Part shown: one piece after another, positions 37,364-46,186 of the stretch | Numbering within the stretch: the first letter of the stretch is position 1 | How the letters are laid out: each line of letters opens with the position of its first letter | Assembly (NCBI GenBank): GCA_023439305.1 | Contig: JAEXOO010000010.1 | Location: 1-64,000, forward strand | Origin: Pseudomonadota bacterium | GTDB lineage: Bacteria > Pseudomonadota > Gammaproteobacteria > Burkholderiales > Burkholderiaceae_B | Reading direction: 5' to 3' | DNA: 64,000 bases | Position numbers and translations under genes: made by a program | Notes under the pieces: model-generated | What the model was told of the DNA's origin: nothing | The model's input: the letters and a program-made list of their open reading frames with translations, nothing else | Database searches by the model: none

Positions 37364-37497
37364 CTTGTATCAATTGCATGCCCGCGCCAATTATTTGGCC
37401 CGGATGCGTCAGGGTTTAGTAATATTGACCCCATTTTAATGGATTGCCCCGATTTGCACCTGGATCGGACTATGTTTACAAATACAGTAGGAATGTT

Positions 37498-37662
37498 ATG
37501 CGTACGTGGATGTGCCTGATTTGCGGCTGGATATACGATGAAGAAGCGGGCCTGCCCGAAGAAGGGATCGCTCCCGGCACGCGCTGGGAAGACGTGCCCC
37601 CGAACTGGGTCTGTCCTGAATGCGGCGCCCGCAAGGAAGATTTTGAACTGATCGAAGTGTGA
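37498..37662 (+). CDS. Rubredoxin
   Basis: A 54-residue rubredoxin with two Cys pairs binding one iron: MCLICGWIYDEEAG and PPNWVCPECGARKEDFE. A small electron carrier. The start MRTWMCLICG at 37498 has a TAGGA ribosome site; the in-frame ATG at 37444 adds 18 non-homologous residues. Divergent from the thiD-like gene. Confidence 0.96.
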   Translation: MRTWMCLICGWIYDEEAGLPEEGIAPGTRWEDVPPNWVCPECGARKEDFELIEV

Positions 37663-37705
37663 TCACGCTGTTTCCCTCGGTGCTCGGCCCCTACAGGAGG
37701 CGCGT

Positions 37706-38296
37706 ATGAGCGCGACAAGCCAGTCTCCCCTGATTCAGGAAAGCGCCAATCTGACCCACCACCTGCTGCTGGCTATGCCCGGCGTGGTGGCGGGCAGCCT
37801 GGCCGATACCGTCATCTATGTGTGCGAGCACAATGAGCAGGGCGCGCTGGGCCTGGTCATCAACCGGCCTACGGACCTGACATTGGCCGATCTCATGTCG
37901 CGCATCGAAGTCGAGGTTGAAGCTGGCACGGATCTGGCTGGCACGGCGGTGTATTTCGGCGGCCCGGTGCAGACCGACCGCGGTTTCGTGCTGCACGACT
38001 CCGACAAGGCCTATACCTCCAGCCTGGCTGTCGGCGAACTGACACTCACCACCTCCAAAGACGTGCTGCAGGATGTGGCCAATGGGCAGGGGCCCCAGCA
38101 TATGCTAGTCACGCTTGGCTATGCAGGCTGGAGCGCTGGCCAACTGGAAGGCGAGATGGCGGGCAATGCCTGGCTGAACGTCAAGGCCACCCACGAGATC
38201 CTGTTCTCCACCCCTGTGGAAAAGCGCTATGACAGCGCCCTGGCGCTGCTGGGCATCGATCCACTCATGCTGGCGGGTGACGCGGGCCATGCCTGA
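37706..38296 (+). CDS. UPF0301 / AlgH (YqgE) family protein
   Basis: A 196-residue YqgE/AlgH protein: LTHHLLLAMPGVVAGSLADTVIYVCEHNEQGALGLVINRP is diagnostic, and FGGPVQTDRGFVLH follows. The biochemical role is not established. It is typically cotranscribed with ruvX, which overlaps its last eight bases here. GGAGG precedes the ATG. Confidence 0.95.
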   Translation: MSATSQSPLIQESANLTHHLLLAMPGVVAGSLADTVIYVCEHNEQGALGLVINRPTDLTLADLMSRIEVEVEAGTDLAGTAVYFGGPVQTDRGFVLHDSDKAYTSSLAVGELTLTTSKDVLQDVANGQGPQHMLVTLGYAGWSAGQLEGEMAGNAWLNVKATHEILFSTPVEKRYDSALALLGIDPLMLAGDAGHA

Positions 38297-38723
38297 TCCT
38301 GTTGTCCCAGGCGCGGCGTCCGGCGTTCCGGAAACCATTCTGGCCTTTGACTACGGCCTGAAAAAAATCGGCGTGGCGTTGGGCAACACTCTGACGCGTC
38401 AGGCGCGCCCCTATACCATCCTGCGTCCCGTCACGCGCGAGCAGCGCTTCGCGGCCATCCAGGCTCTGCTCGATGAATGGCAGCCCGACCGCCTGGTCGT
38501 CGGCTTGCCTTTGACCACAGAGGGCGGGGAGCAGTATGCTTCGCTTCGCTGTCGACGTTTTGCCAATCAACTGCATGGCCGCTACGGCCTGGTGGTGGAG
38601 CTGGTGGACGAGCGCGGCTCCAGCATGGAAGCCCAAGCCTTGCTGGGAAGCAACGACGACGATGATGCGATGGCCGCCTATGTGATCCTGCAGCGCTACC
38701 TGGATCGCCTGCCGTCCGCCTGA
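38289..38723 (+). CDS. ruvX: RuvX/YqgF family Holliday-junction resolvase-like nuclease
   Basis: A 144-residue RNase H-fold protein. Acidic active-site positions are visible: Asp in ILAFDYGLKKIGVALG, Glu in VDERGSSMEAQ and Asp in the DDDDAMAAYVILQ segment. VVGLPLTTEGG is typical. Its family is linked to 16S rRNA 5' maturation and to recombination. Starts inside the algH stop region. An N-terminal extension to 38229 is rejected. Confidence 0.94.
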   Translation: MPDPVVPGAASGVPETILAFDYGLKKIGVALGNTLTRQARPYTILRPVTREQRFAAIQALLDEWQPDRLVVGLPLTTEGGEQYASLRCRRFANQLHGRYGLVVELVDERGSSMEAQALLGSNDDDDAMAAYVILQRYLDRLPSA

Positions 38724-38747
38724 GTCCCCTCATTAGGCTGAAGTCCT

Positions 38748-39488
38748 TTGACTATTTTCCGTTTTGCCTGGCGCGCGGTGGCGCTGATTGTATGGATACT
38801 GGCGGGTCTGTTGCTCGTCGGTTTTTTTCCTGTATTGCGTCCGGGCGGGCGTCGCGCTCTGGTATTGGGCATGTCGCGGCTGCTGATGCGCATCTGCGGC
38901 GTTGCGGTGGTTCAGCATGGCTGCGCCGTGCAGGACAAAGCCGTGCTGTATGTTTCCAATCACGTCTCCTGGCTGGACATCTTCGTGCTCAATAGCGTGC
39001 GTTCCACCTCCTTCATCGCCAAAAGCGAAATCCGCCGCTGGCCGGTGGTGGGGTGGCTGGTGGCCGGAGCCGGCACGGTGTTCATCGAGCGCGGCCAACG
39101 GCGCGCCGTGCATACGGTCAGCCGGCAGATGCAACGTTGTTTTGAACGCGGCGATGCGGTCGGATTATTCCCGGAAGGCACGACCTCCACCGGTCTGGAC
39201 GTCAAGAATTTCCATGCCAGCCTGTTTGAGGCGGCCATCACGCTCGGGGTGGATATTCAGCCTGTAGCCCTGTTGTTCGAGCAAGCCGGGCGGCGCACCG
39301 AGCGCTTCGCCTTCGTGGGCGAGCAATCTCTGGTAGGCAATATCTGGGTACTGCTCAGCTCACGCCATGCCCAGGTGCATTGTCATTTCCTGGAAGTGAT
39401 GTCGGCCCAGTCCTGTATCGAAGGCGGCCGCAGCATCACCGCGCAGCAGGCCCGGGAACGCATCCGGGCCGTGGTCTGCCCGGATTGA
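38748..39488 (+). CDS. 1-acyl-sn-glycerol-3-phosphate acyltransferase-like protein
   Basis: A 246-residue PlsC-family enzyme that acylates lysophosphatidate in the inner membrane. It has an N-terminal hydrophobic helix (VALIVWILAGLLLVGFFPVL), the H-X4-D motif in SNHVSWLDIFVLN and the FPEGTTSTG motif. The reading frame begins with TTG (38748), the only start that keeps the membrane helix. It lies 24 bases after ruvX. In relatives pyrR/pyrB/pyrC often lie between ruvX and this gene; they are absent here. Confidence 0.88.
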   Translation: MTIFRFAWRAVALIVWILAGLLLVGFFPVLRPGGRRALVLGMSRLLMRICGVAVVQHGCAVQDKAVLYVSNHVSWLDIFVLNSVRSTSFIAKSEIRRWPVVGWLVAGAGTVFIERGQRRAVHTVSRQMQRCFERGDAVGLFPEGTTSTGLDVKNFHASLFEAAITLGVDIQPVALLFEQAGRRTERFAFVGEQSLVGNIWVLLSSRHAQVHCHFLEVMSAQSCIEGGRSITAQQARERIRAVVCPD

Positions 39489-39554
39489 GTCATTGGCGGA
39501 CCCGGCCGCTCTGCTCAAGCAGCCGCCGGTACTGCGCTCAGGCTACCGTTTGTG

Positions 39555-39589
39555 AAAACGCCCCAGGCTTTTTGCCGGGGCGTTTTTTA
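39555..39589. terminator. Bidirectional terminator between the plsC-like gene and apaH
   Basis: Arms AAAACGCCCC (39555-39564) and GGGGCGTTTT (39577-39586) with an inner GGC/GCC pairing and a one-base bulge, flanked by A and T runs on both sides. It overlaps the very end of apaH (stop at 39587). Confidence 0.88.
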
Positions 39590-40426
39590 TTCACCCGGCT
39601 TCTGGTTTTCCGGACAGTGGATCTGGACCAGGCGACGGTCCTGCAGGCGCACGGCGCTGAGCTGCCGGCCCCAGACGCAGCCGGTATCCAGGCTGAGCAG
39701 GGTGGGCGTATTCAGTAGGCCCAGTGTGGACCAGTGGCCGAAGATGATGGGCACGTCATCGCAGGCCCGATCCGGCAGTTCATACCAGGGGACCAGGCCC
39801 GAATCCGGGTCGGGCGCACCTTTGTGCTTGAAGTCCATGCTGCCGTCAGACCGGCACATGCGCATGCGCGTCAGGCTGCTGATGATGGCGCGCCGCCTGT
39901 CCTTGCCGCGCAGCTCGGGGGCCCAGGCATCGGGATCGTTGCCGAACAGTTCGGCGATATGGTCGCGCCAGTTGTCGGCGCGCAGCAGGGATTCGATTTC
40001 AGCGGCGCGCTCCAGCACGTCTTCAGGGCTCCAGTCCGGGTGCACCCCTGCATGCACCATCAGGTGACCATGCTCGTAGTGCGCCAGGGGCTGATGGCGC
40101 AGCCAGTCCAGCAGTTCAGGGGCATCTGTCTGCCCCAGAAGCTCGGCCAGCGTGTCATGCCTGCCGGGTTTGCGTACGCCCGCCGCTACGGCCAGGCAGT
40201 GGATATCATGGTTGCCCAGCACACAGTTCGCATGCTTGCCCAGCGCCCGGATACGGCGCAGCGAGCCGGCGGAATCGGGGCCGCGATTAACCAGGTCGCC
40301 GGCGAACCAGAAGCGAGCCTGGGGGTCGGCTTGAATGTCGGGGTGGCGCAGCAGCGTATCAAGGGAGGTGCAGCAACCCTGGATATCGCCGATGGCCCAG
40401 ATGGAAGCAGAGTGGGACAGGGGCAT
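39587..40426 (-). CDS. apaH: Symmetrical bis(5'-nucleosyl)-tetraphosphatase
   Basis: A 279-residue calcineurin-like phosphoesterase that splits Ap4A to two ADP. The metal-binding motifs are in order: GDIQGC, GDLVNRGPDS and GNHDIH. The C-terminal FGHWSTLG and LDTGCVWGRQLSAVRL are typical. It lies three bases after lptG on the same strand. Confidence 0.96.
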   Translation of the reverse strand: MPLSHSASIWAIGDIQGCCTSLDTLLRHPDIQADPQARFWFAGDLVNRGPDSAGSLRRIRALGKHANCVLGNHDIHCLAVAAGVRKPGRHDTLAELLGQTDAPELLDWLRHQPLAHYEHGHLMVHAGVHPDWSPEDVLERAAEIESLLRADNWRDHIAELFGNDPDAWAPELRGKDRRRAIISSLTRMRMCRSDGSMDFKHKGAPDPDSGLVPWYELPDRACDDVPIIFGHWSTLGLLNTPTLLSLDTGCVWGRQLSAVRLQDRRLVQIHCPENQKPGE

Positions 40427-40429
40427 GAT

Positions 40430-41590
40430 TCAGTTGGAAATGCTGGAGTGACGGCGGCGCAGGTTGTGACGGTTTTCCATCAGGATGAGCGCGCCCAGGG
40501 CCAGAGCCATGGCAATGATGTTGGGCACCAGCGCCGTGACCCACGGCGCCAGGTTGCTGAGCATGGCCACGTTCAGGGCCAGTTGATTGACCATGAAAAA
40601 ACCTACGCCCAGCAGAATGCCGGTGAATACTTTGGTGCCTACGCCGCCATGACGGGTCTGCATAAAGCCGATGGGGGCGGCAATGGTGATCATCACCAGC
40701 AGGGTGAAGGGGTAGGCGACCTTGCGCCAAAGGGCCACGACCTGACGCTTGGTCTGCAGCTTGTTGGCATTCAGATAGTCGATGTAGTCCTTCAGGTCCA
40801 GGAGGGACATGCGTTCGGGCGTGACCACGCGGGCGATCAGGCGGTCCGGGGTCAGTGTGGTCTGCAAGGTCAGTTCGGGTCGCTTTTCGATGCGCACCAG
40901 GGCTTCATCGGGGGCCTGGTCCTGGGACAGGGCCTGGTGCGATAGTTCGCTCAGGTGCGTTTCGGTGACGTCGCGCAGCACCAGCTCGCTGTCTGTGAAT
41001 TGGCCTGCAGGGGCTTGGGCCACCATGTTCAGTCGCTGCCCGTCGATGAAGTCATAGACGCTGACATCGCTCACGCTGCCGTTGCCCTGCAGCGTGGCGA
41101 TATTGATGATGCGCATGCCGTTCTCGGGCTTGTTTTCCTTGAACCAGTATCCGCTGTCCAAGCGTCCGCCGCCTGCCCGGCCCAGCAGTGCCATGCCTTG
41201 CTCGCTGGATTTGATTTCGGCCATGGGGGTGACATATTCCGACAGCACGAACGCGCCGGCCACCAGAGGCAGGGTGACGGTCCAGAGCATGACCATCATG
41301 CGCAGGCCGCTCACGCCGGAGGCGCGCAGGATGACCAGTTCGTTGCGCTGGGCCAGGCTGGCCAGGGCCAGGATGGCGCCGATCAGCAAGCCGATGGGCA
41401 ATAGGTCGTACAGGCGGGTCGGCAGCTCCAGCGCCTGGATGTAGAACAGGCTGGCCAGGGTGAACTTGGAGCCCACTTTGTCCAGTTCTTCGATCAGGGC
41501 GAAAAAGGTGAACAGCCCCAGTAGCGCCATCAGGACGACAGCGCTGGAGCGGTAGATTTCGGAGGCTAGGTAGCGGCGGGCAGTGCGCAT
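40430..41590 (-). CDS. lptG: LPS export ABC transporter permease LptG
   Basis: A 386-residue YjgP/YjgQ-family protein. N-terminal membrane helices follow MRTARRYLASEIYRSSAVVLM, then comes a periplasmic beta-jellyroll (about residues 130-265) and C-terminal helices. With LptF and LptB it extracts LPS from the inner membrane. LptG rather than LptF is suggested by the opening and the RRY motif. lptF is not in the window. Confidence 0.92.
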   Translation of the reverse strand: MRTARRYLASEIYRSSAVVLMALLGLFTFFALIEELDKVGSKFTLASLFYIQALELPTRLYDLLPIGLLIGAILALASLAQRNELVILRASGVSGLRMMVMLWTVTLPLVAGAFVLSEYVTPMAEIKSSEQGMALLGRAGGGRLDSGYWFKENKPENGMRIINIATLQGNGSVSDVSVYDFIDGQRLNMVAQAPAGQFTDSELVLRDVTETHLSELSHQALSQDQAPDEALVRIEKRPELTLQTTLTPDRLIARVVTPERMSLLDLKDYIDYLNANKLQTKRQVVALWRKVAYPFTLLVMITIAAPIGFMQTRHGGVGTKVFTGILLGVGFFMVNQLALNVAMLSNLAPWVTALVPNIIAMALALGALILMENRHNLRRRHSSISN

Positions 41591-41644
41591 GAAAATTGGG
41601 CTAAAGCAAAGACGTGGCTAGGTTAACAAAAAAGCCATAAGCAG

Positions 41645-42361
41645 TCAGGGAACGGCGACCTGACGCATGCGCTGGCTGATGGTGCGGGTGCGTGACTGCA
41701 GATACGGGCTATCGCGGCGTTTGTCGTAATAAGCCGGGTTGGGCAGCATGCTGGCCAAGCGAGCGGCCTGCACCGCGCTGATGCGTGATGCATCCTGCTT
41801 ATAGTAATGGCGGGACGCCGCCTGCGCGCCGAACACCCCCGTGCCCCATTGGGCGACATTCAGGTACAGCTCCAGTATGCGCTCTTTGCTCATGACGGTT
41901 TCTATCATGTAGGTCAGGATCAATTCCTGGCCCTTGCGCAGGTAGCTGCGCGAATCCGACAGAAACAGGTTCTTGGCGAGTTGCTGGGAGATGGTCGAGC
42001 CGCCGCGGCGGCGCGCGGAGCCTTTTTCCGCCTGGCGCCGGTTGTAGTCCCAGGCCTTGCGAATGGCATCCCACTCCACGCCCGAATGCTGCATGAAGTT
42101 GGCGTCCTCCGAGGCGATGACGGCGCGCTTGAGATTGGGGCTGATCTGCTCATAGGGCACCCATTCGTAGCGCACGCGCGCGTCGGGCTCCTGGGCGCGC
42201 AGCTCGCGCTGTTCGGCCGCCATGAACGGCGTCAGCCGGGGCGGTACGACGGTGTACCACAAGACCATCAGGAACAAGGCGATCTGATAGAGCAGCACGC
42301 CGACAGCGGCGGTCAGCAGTACCATGCCGGCCAGTTTCCATGGATGGGCGGTCAGGCGCAC
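41645..42361 (-). CDS. mtgA: Monofunctional biosynthetic peptidoglycan transglycosylase
   Basis: A 238-residue GT51 enzyme with one N-terminal membrane helix (AGMVLLTAAVGVLLYQIALFLMVLWY). Catalytic-domain motifs are VIASEDANFMQHSGVEWDAI with the catalytic Glu, RRRGGSTISQQLAKNLFLS, and ERILELYLNVAQWG. It polymerises glycan from lipid II. It begins one base before the end of aroE. Confidence 0.96.
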   Translation of the reverse strand: MRLTAHPWKLAGMVLLTAAVGVLLYQIALFLMVLWYTVVPPRLTPFMAAEQRELRAQEPDARVRYEWVPYEQISPNLKRAVIASEDANFMQHSGVEWDAIRKAWDYNRRQAEKGSARRRGGSTISQQLAKNLFLSDSRSYLRKGQELILTYMIETVMSKERILELYLNVAQWGTGVFGAQAASRHYYKQDASRISAVQAARLASMLPNPAYYDKRRDSPYLQSRTRTISQRMRQVAVP

Positions 42362-42362
42362 G

Positions 42363-43214
42363 TCAGACTTGTCCTGTCTGGCTGCGCAGGGCGTGCAGTA
42401 CGGGCTCTACGTCGGGCGTCACGCCGTGCCACAGGGCAAAGCTGGCGGCGGCCTGTCCGACCAGCATGCCCAGACCGTCCATGACCTGATCGGCCCCGGC
42501 TTGCTCGGCCGCCAGCATGAAGGCGGTGGGTTCGCCGGCGTAGAACATATCGTAGGCCAGGGAGTTCTTGCGGTAGCGCGCATCGGGCAGTTCCGGCAGG
42601 GATTGTTGCAGGCTGGCCGAGGTCGCATTGATGATGATGTCCCAGTCGCCGATGTGGTCGTCCAGGTCGCCGGCGCTGAGGCGGCGCGAGGCATCGGGCT
42701 CCAGGGCCACGACGTGTTCGCGCAGGTCGTGCGCCTTGCTGCCGGTGCGGTTGATGATGTGCAGCAGCTCGCAGTCGGCTTCCAGCAACGGAAAGACCAC
42801 GCCACGCGAGGCGCCGCCCGCGCCGATCAGCAAGATGCGCATGCCGGCAGGGTCATGGCCCAGGCGACGCAGATCCGAGCACAAGCCCACCCCGTCCGTG
42901 TTGCAGCCATGCAGTTCGCCGTTTTCCAGCCACAAGGTGTTGACGGCGCCAGCCATGCGGGCGCGCTGGCTGAGCTGGCCGCCGGCCAGCTCGAAGGCCT
43001 GCTCTTTGAAGGGCAGAGTGACGTTCAGGCCTTTGCCGTCCAGAAAGAAATCCCGTACGGTGGATTCAAAGCCTTCCAGCGGAGCCAGAATGCGTTCGTA
43101 ACTGAGCGTTATGCCGCACTGGCGCGCGAATTGTTCATGGATTTCGGGTGAGCGGCTGTGCTTGATGGGATTGCCGATGACGCCATAGCGGCCGGCGGAA
43201 GTCGTGTCGGACAT
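42363..43214 (-). CDS. aroE: Shikimate dehydrogenase
   Basis: A 283-residue NADP enzyme of the shikimate pathway. It has the substrate-binding GVIGNPIKHSRSPEIHEQFA, the catalytic Lys in NVTLPFKEQAF, the cofactor loop LIGAGGASRGV and the closing DGLGMLVGQAAASFALW. It is cotranscribed with mtgA. A GC-rich 8-bp hairpin (43259-43266 with 43280-43287) lies between it and the tonB-like gene. Confidence 0.97.
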   Translation of the reverse strand: MSDTTSAGRYGVIGNPIKHSRSPEIHEQFARQCGITLSYERILAPLEGFESTVRDFFLDGKGLNVTLPFKEQAFELAGGQLSQRARMAGAVNTLWLENGELHGCNTDGVGLCSDLRRLGHDPAGMRILLIGAGGASRGVVFPLLEADCELLHIINRTGSKAHDLREHVVALEPDASRRLSAGDLDDHIGDWDIIINATSASLQQSLPELPDARYRKNSLAYDMFYAGEPTAFMLAAEQAGADQVMDGLGMLVGQAAASFALWHGVTPDVEPVLHALRSQTGQV

Positions 43215-43383
43215 GGGAGGCTCCCAGGAAATATCTTGTTATTGGATCCGGCCGGCCTCCGTGTCCTGATGGATCCCCCGGACACGGGGGGCTGAGTGAA
43301 GCCTGGTCGATGCGCTATTTTACCTGTGTGCCGCCTGTCAGGGGGAATGGCTGGTTACGACGCACAAACCCTGCATCCGAATG

Positions 43384-44250
43384 TTAGGGTGCAGACGCGC
43401 CTTGCATGCGCAGCGTGTCGCGGGTGAAGTCCCAACTGCGCGTGATGACCAGCACGTCGGCACCGGGGGCGACTTCGGGCGGCAGGGGAGCGAAGGGGGC
43501 GGCCAGTTCCACGACGCGGCGGGCCGCCAGATTCAGGGCCGGATTGTCGGCAGCGCGGGTGATCTCGGTGCGCAGCAGGCTGCCGTCGCGCCGGATATAG
43601 ACCGTCATCTGCAGCGCTCCGTAGAGCCGGCGGCCGTCTTGCTGCGGATAATGGCGGGTACCGGTCTGCTCGACGAGCTGGCGCCACTGGTCCAGGTAAC
43701 GCGCTTCGTCGCTGGCGCGCGCGCTCGGGCCGGCGTAGTGGTAGCGCGGCTGGCGCTGTTGTTCTTGAATCTGGTCGCGCAGCCGTGCGATCTGGGCATT
43801 ACGGACTTGCGGAGTAAGGTCGGCGTCATCCTGGCCCGGCGCTTCCGAGGCGCCGATGTATTCCATGGCCGGGGTGGAAGGGGGCACGGCATCCTGGTTT
43901 TCCAGCTCGCCCAGCAGGCGCTGCTGTTCCGCTTCCAGGCTTTGCTGGCGTTTGCGCAGCGCCTCCAGAACCAGCAGATTGGGCAGGTCGGGGTCAGTCA
44001 GGGGCAGGGGCTGGCTGGCTTCACCTTGGGCGTGCAGACCACCGCCCTCCAGATTGAGCTGGGCCAGCAGTCGCGGGTCCAGCGGAGCGGTGTCGGTACT
44101 GAAGTTGACCAGGGCCACATCCAGGCTGCGAGCTGCCCGGGGAACGGTGCCGCCCTGAGGCCAGAAGACGATCACCAGATGCACCAGCGCCGAGACGGCC
44201 ACCGCCAGCCACAGGTAGTCGCCTTGCTGGCGGCGGTGCGGGCGGGCCAT
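43384..44250 (-). CDS. TonB-like energy-transducer protein
   Basis: A 288-residue protein with a short cytoplasmic N-terminus, one membrane helix (YLWLAVAVSALVHLVIVFW), a long helical, Gln/Glu-rich periplasmic stretch (about residues 80-175, coiled-coil-like) and a C-terminal TonB-type domain (MTVYIRRDGSLLRTEITRAADNPALN). It lacks the usual Pro-rich spacer and no exbBD genes are near, so coupling to outer-membrane transport is uncertain. The start MARPHRR at 44250 avoids overlap with the upstream RNase gene. Confidence 0.82.
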   Translation of the reverse strand: MARPHRRQQGDYLWLAVAVSALVHLVIVFWPQGGTVPRAARSLDVALVNFSTDTAPLDPRLLAQLNLEGGGLHAQGEASQPLPLTDPDLPNLLVLEALRKRQQSLEAEQQRLLGELENQDAVPPSTPAMEYIGASEAPGQDDADLTPQVRNAQIARLRDQIQEQQRQPRYHYAGPSARASDEARYLDQWRQLVEQTGTRHYPQQDGRRLYGALQMTVYIRRDGSLLRTEITRAADNPALNLAARRVVELAAPFAPLPPEVAPGADVLVITRSWDFTRDTLRMQGASAP

Positions 44251-44258
44251 GGCGTCCG

Positions 44259-46148
44259 TCAGGCGGCAGCGGCGACTTCGCGCAGCCGGCATTCCACCGT
44301 CAGCGCCAGTTCGTCGAAAGCCAGCAGGTCGATGGTCACTTCCTGGCCACGTTCAAGGGCAGGCAGGCCAGGCACATGGAGCACCAGGGGCGCATCGTTC
44401 AGGCGCACCAGATCCTCCTTGATGAAAGCGGCGCGCGCCTGGGTGATGCCGTGCTGCTGCAGCCAGCGCAGGCACCAGTAGCGTTCCAGCGAGGACTGAT
44501 AGTCCGCCCATTGGGCATATTGTCCTTCGAAGGCGCCGATGATGGCGAACAGGTCGGCGTCCTTGGGCTGGAACGGGGCGGCCAGACGGGCGGAGATGCC
44601 GTGCTCGGCCGCCGCCAGGATCTGCCCCTGATTGATCAGATCCACGTAACGGCGCAGCGGTGAGGTGGACCAGGTGTATTGCGGCACGCCGATGGATTCG
44701 TGCGGTGCGGGCGTAGTGGACATGCGTGTGCGCATGAATTGCTGGGAGCGGTAGATGCCAGGCACATTGTGCTCGGCCAGCAGGCCGCCCCACAACTGAT
44801 TAGCCAGAATCATGTATTCGGCCACCAGCAGGCTCAGCGGCGCGTTGCGTACGCGCGGTACCAGGCGAATGACGGAGTCGGGGTCGTCATGCGGGCCGTC
44901 CAGCTCGAAACTGTATTCGACGCGGCTGTTGTTTTCAGGCTTGCCGCGAACGGCTTCGCGCTGGGCGGCAAGCTGTCGTGAGAACGTCCACAACGGCCGC
45001 AGCCACTCGGAGTAAGGCACCTGGGCGTCGGGAGTGTTCAGAGCCTCTTCGGAGATCTGTGGGTCCAGCTCGTGCTGGCGCAGATTGCGTGCGACAGTGA
45101 TGCGTTCCAGCGTGGTGCGGTGTCCCAGGATCTCGCCGGTACCGATGTCGGCATCCACGTACAGCGACAGCGCCGGACGTGACTGGCCTTCGTCCAGCGA
45201 GAAGTGAGCGATGAGCTCGGGCGGCAGCATGGGGATCTTATAGCCCGGCGTGTAGACCGTGGCCATGCGGCTGCGCGCGATCTGATCCAGCTCGTTGCCG
45301 CGCGCGATGGCCAGCGCCGGCACGGCGATGTGCACGCCTACGCGGATTCGGCCCGGTTCAGGTATCTGTACCGACAGGGCATCGTCGATTTCAATGGTGT
45401 TGGCATCGTCCACGGAATAGGCGGTGACGTCGGCCATTGGCAGGTCTTGTCCCCAGTCCTGAACCTGAATGGCAGGAAAGCCGGTGCCTTTGGGAAAGTG
45501 GGACGACAGGAAGCGGTGCTGGTGCAGAGTCAGGGGATTGGACCAGGCGCCCAGCGACAGCAGCAGCTTTTCAGTGCCGATGTTCAGTTCTTTCTGCGCC
45601 AGATCGAAGGCTTTCCATTCCAGGGAGTTCTTGTCCGGCTGGCCCAGGAAAGTGTGAGCTTTCTGGGCGATTTCCTCGGGCAGGCGACCCTGAGCCATTT
45701 CCTGCGCCCAGGTTTCGATCTGTTCCTGCTGCAGGCGCTTTTTTTCGATGGCGGCCAGCGCTGCCTGGAGGATGTCCGGCGGAGCGGGGCGGTACAGACC
45801 CTTGCCGCGGCGGTGGAAGTAGGTCGGCGCGCTATGCAGGGCAAAAATCGTGCCGGCTTTCTCGACCGCGCTGGGGACATGGCCAAAATAGTCCTGTGCC
45901 AGATCGCAGGCTTCGAACTCTTCCTGGGGAGCGCACTCCCACAGAAAGTTGATGTCCAGCGATTCGGCCAGGGCTTGGGCTTGCTCCATCAGCTGGGCGG
46001 GGGCAGGTTGTTCAAAGCTGAACAGCACACTGTTTTTCTTGATCTTGCTGCGTTTTCCGGAGGCCGACTCTACCTGCATGGTGGAGTCGCTTTCAGAGAA
46101 GATTTTTTCTGCTTTGAAGTTGCCGCTGTCTTCGAAAAGGACGTACAT
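44259..46148 (-). CDS. RNase II/R-family exoribonuclease
   Basis: A 629-residue protein with a central RNB domain. The catalytic acidic cluster is in SVDDANTIEIDDALSV (about residues 245-260); VHIAVPALAI, PMLPPELIAHFSLDEGQ, EYMILANQLWG and the STSPLRRYVDLINQ motif follow. The N-terminal part lacks a clear cold-shock domain and the C-terminal S1-like end is weak. It therefore differs from classical RNase R (about 800 residues) and is closer in size to RNase II. It would degrade RNA 3' to 5'. Confidence 0.88.
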   Translation of the reverse strand: MYVLFEDSGNFKAEKIFSESDSTMQVESASGKRSKIKKNSVLFSFEQPAPAQLMEQAQALAESLDINFLWECAPQEEFEACDLAQDYFGHVPSAVEKAGTIFALHSAPTYFHRRGKGLYRPAPPDILQAALAAIEKKRLQQEQIETWAQEMAQGRLPEEIAQKAHTFLGQPDKNSLEWKAFDLAQKELNIGTEKLLLSLGAWSNPLTLHQHRFLSSHFPKGTGFPAIQVQDWGQDLPMADVTAYSVDDANTIEIDDALSVQIPEPGRIRVGVHIAVPALAIARGNELDQIARSRMATVYTPGYKIPMLPPELIAHFSLDEGQSRPALSLYVDADIGTGEILGHRTTLERITVARNLRQHELDPQISEEALNTPDAQVPYSEWLRPLWTFSRQLAAQREAVRGKPENNSRVEYSFELDGPHDDPDSVIRLVPRVRNAPLSLLVAEYMILANQLWGGLLAEHNVPGIYRSQQFMRTRMSTTPAPHESIGVPQYTWSTSPLRRYVDLINQGQILAAAEHGISARLAAPFQPKDADLFAIIGAFEGQYAQWADYQSSLERYWCLRWLQQHGITQARAAFIKEDLVRLNDAPLVLHVPGLPALERGQEVTIDLLAFDELALTVECRLREVAAAA

Positions 46149-46186
46149 GATGTTCCATCTGGATGGCCGCTGCCATCCGGTAAATT

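Noticed and set aside
43259..43287. An 8-bp hairpin between aroE and the tonB-like gene
   Set aside because: A 13-base loop and no U-tract make it weak; it is mentioned under aroE but not listed as a terminator.
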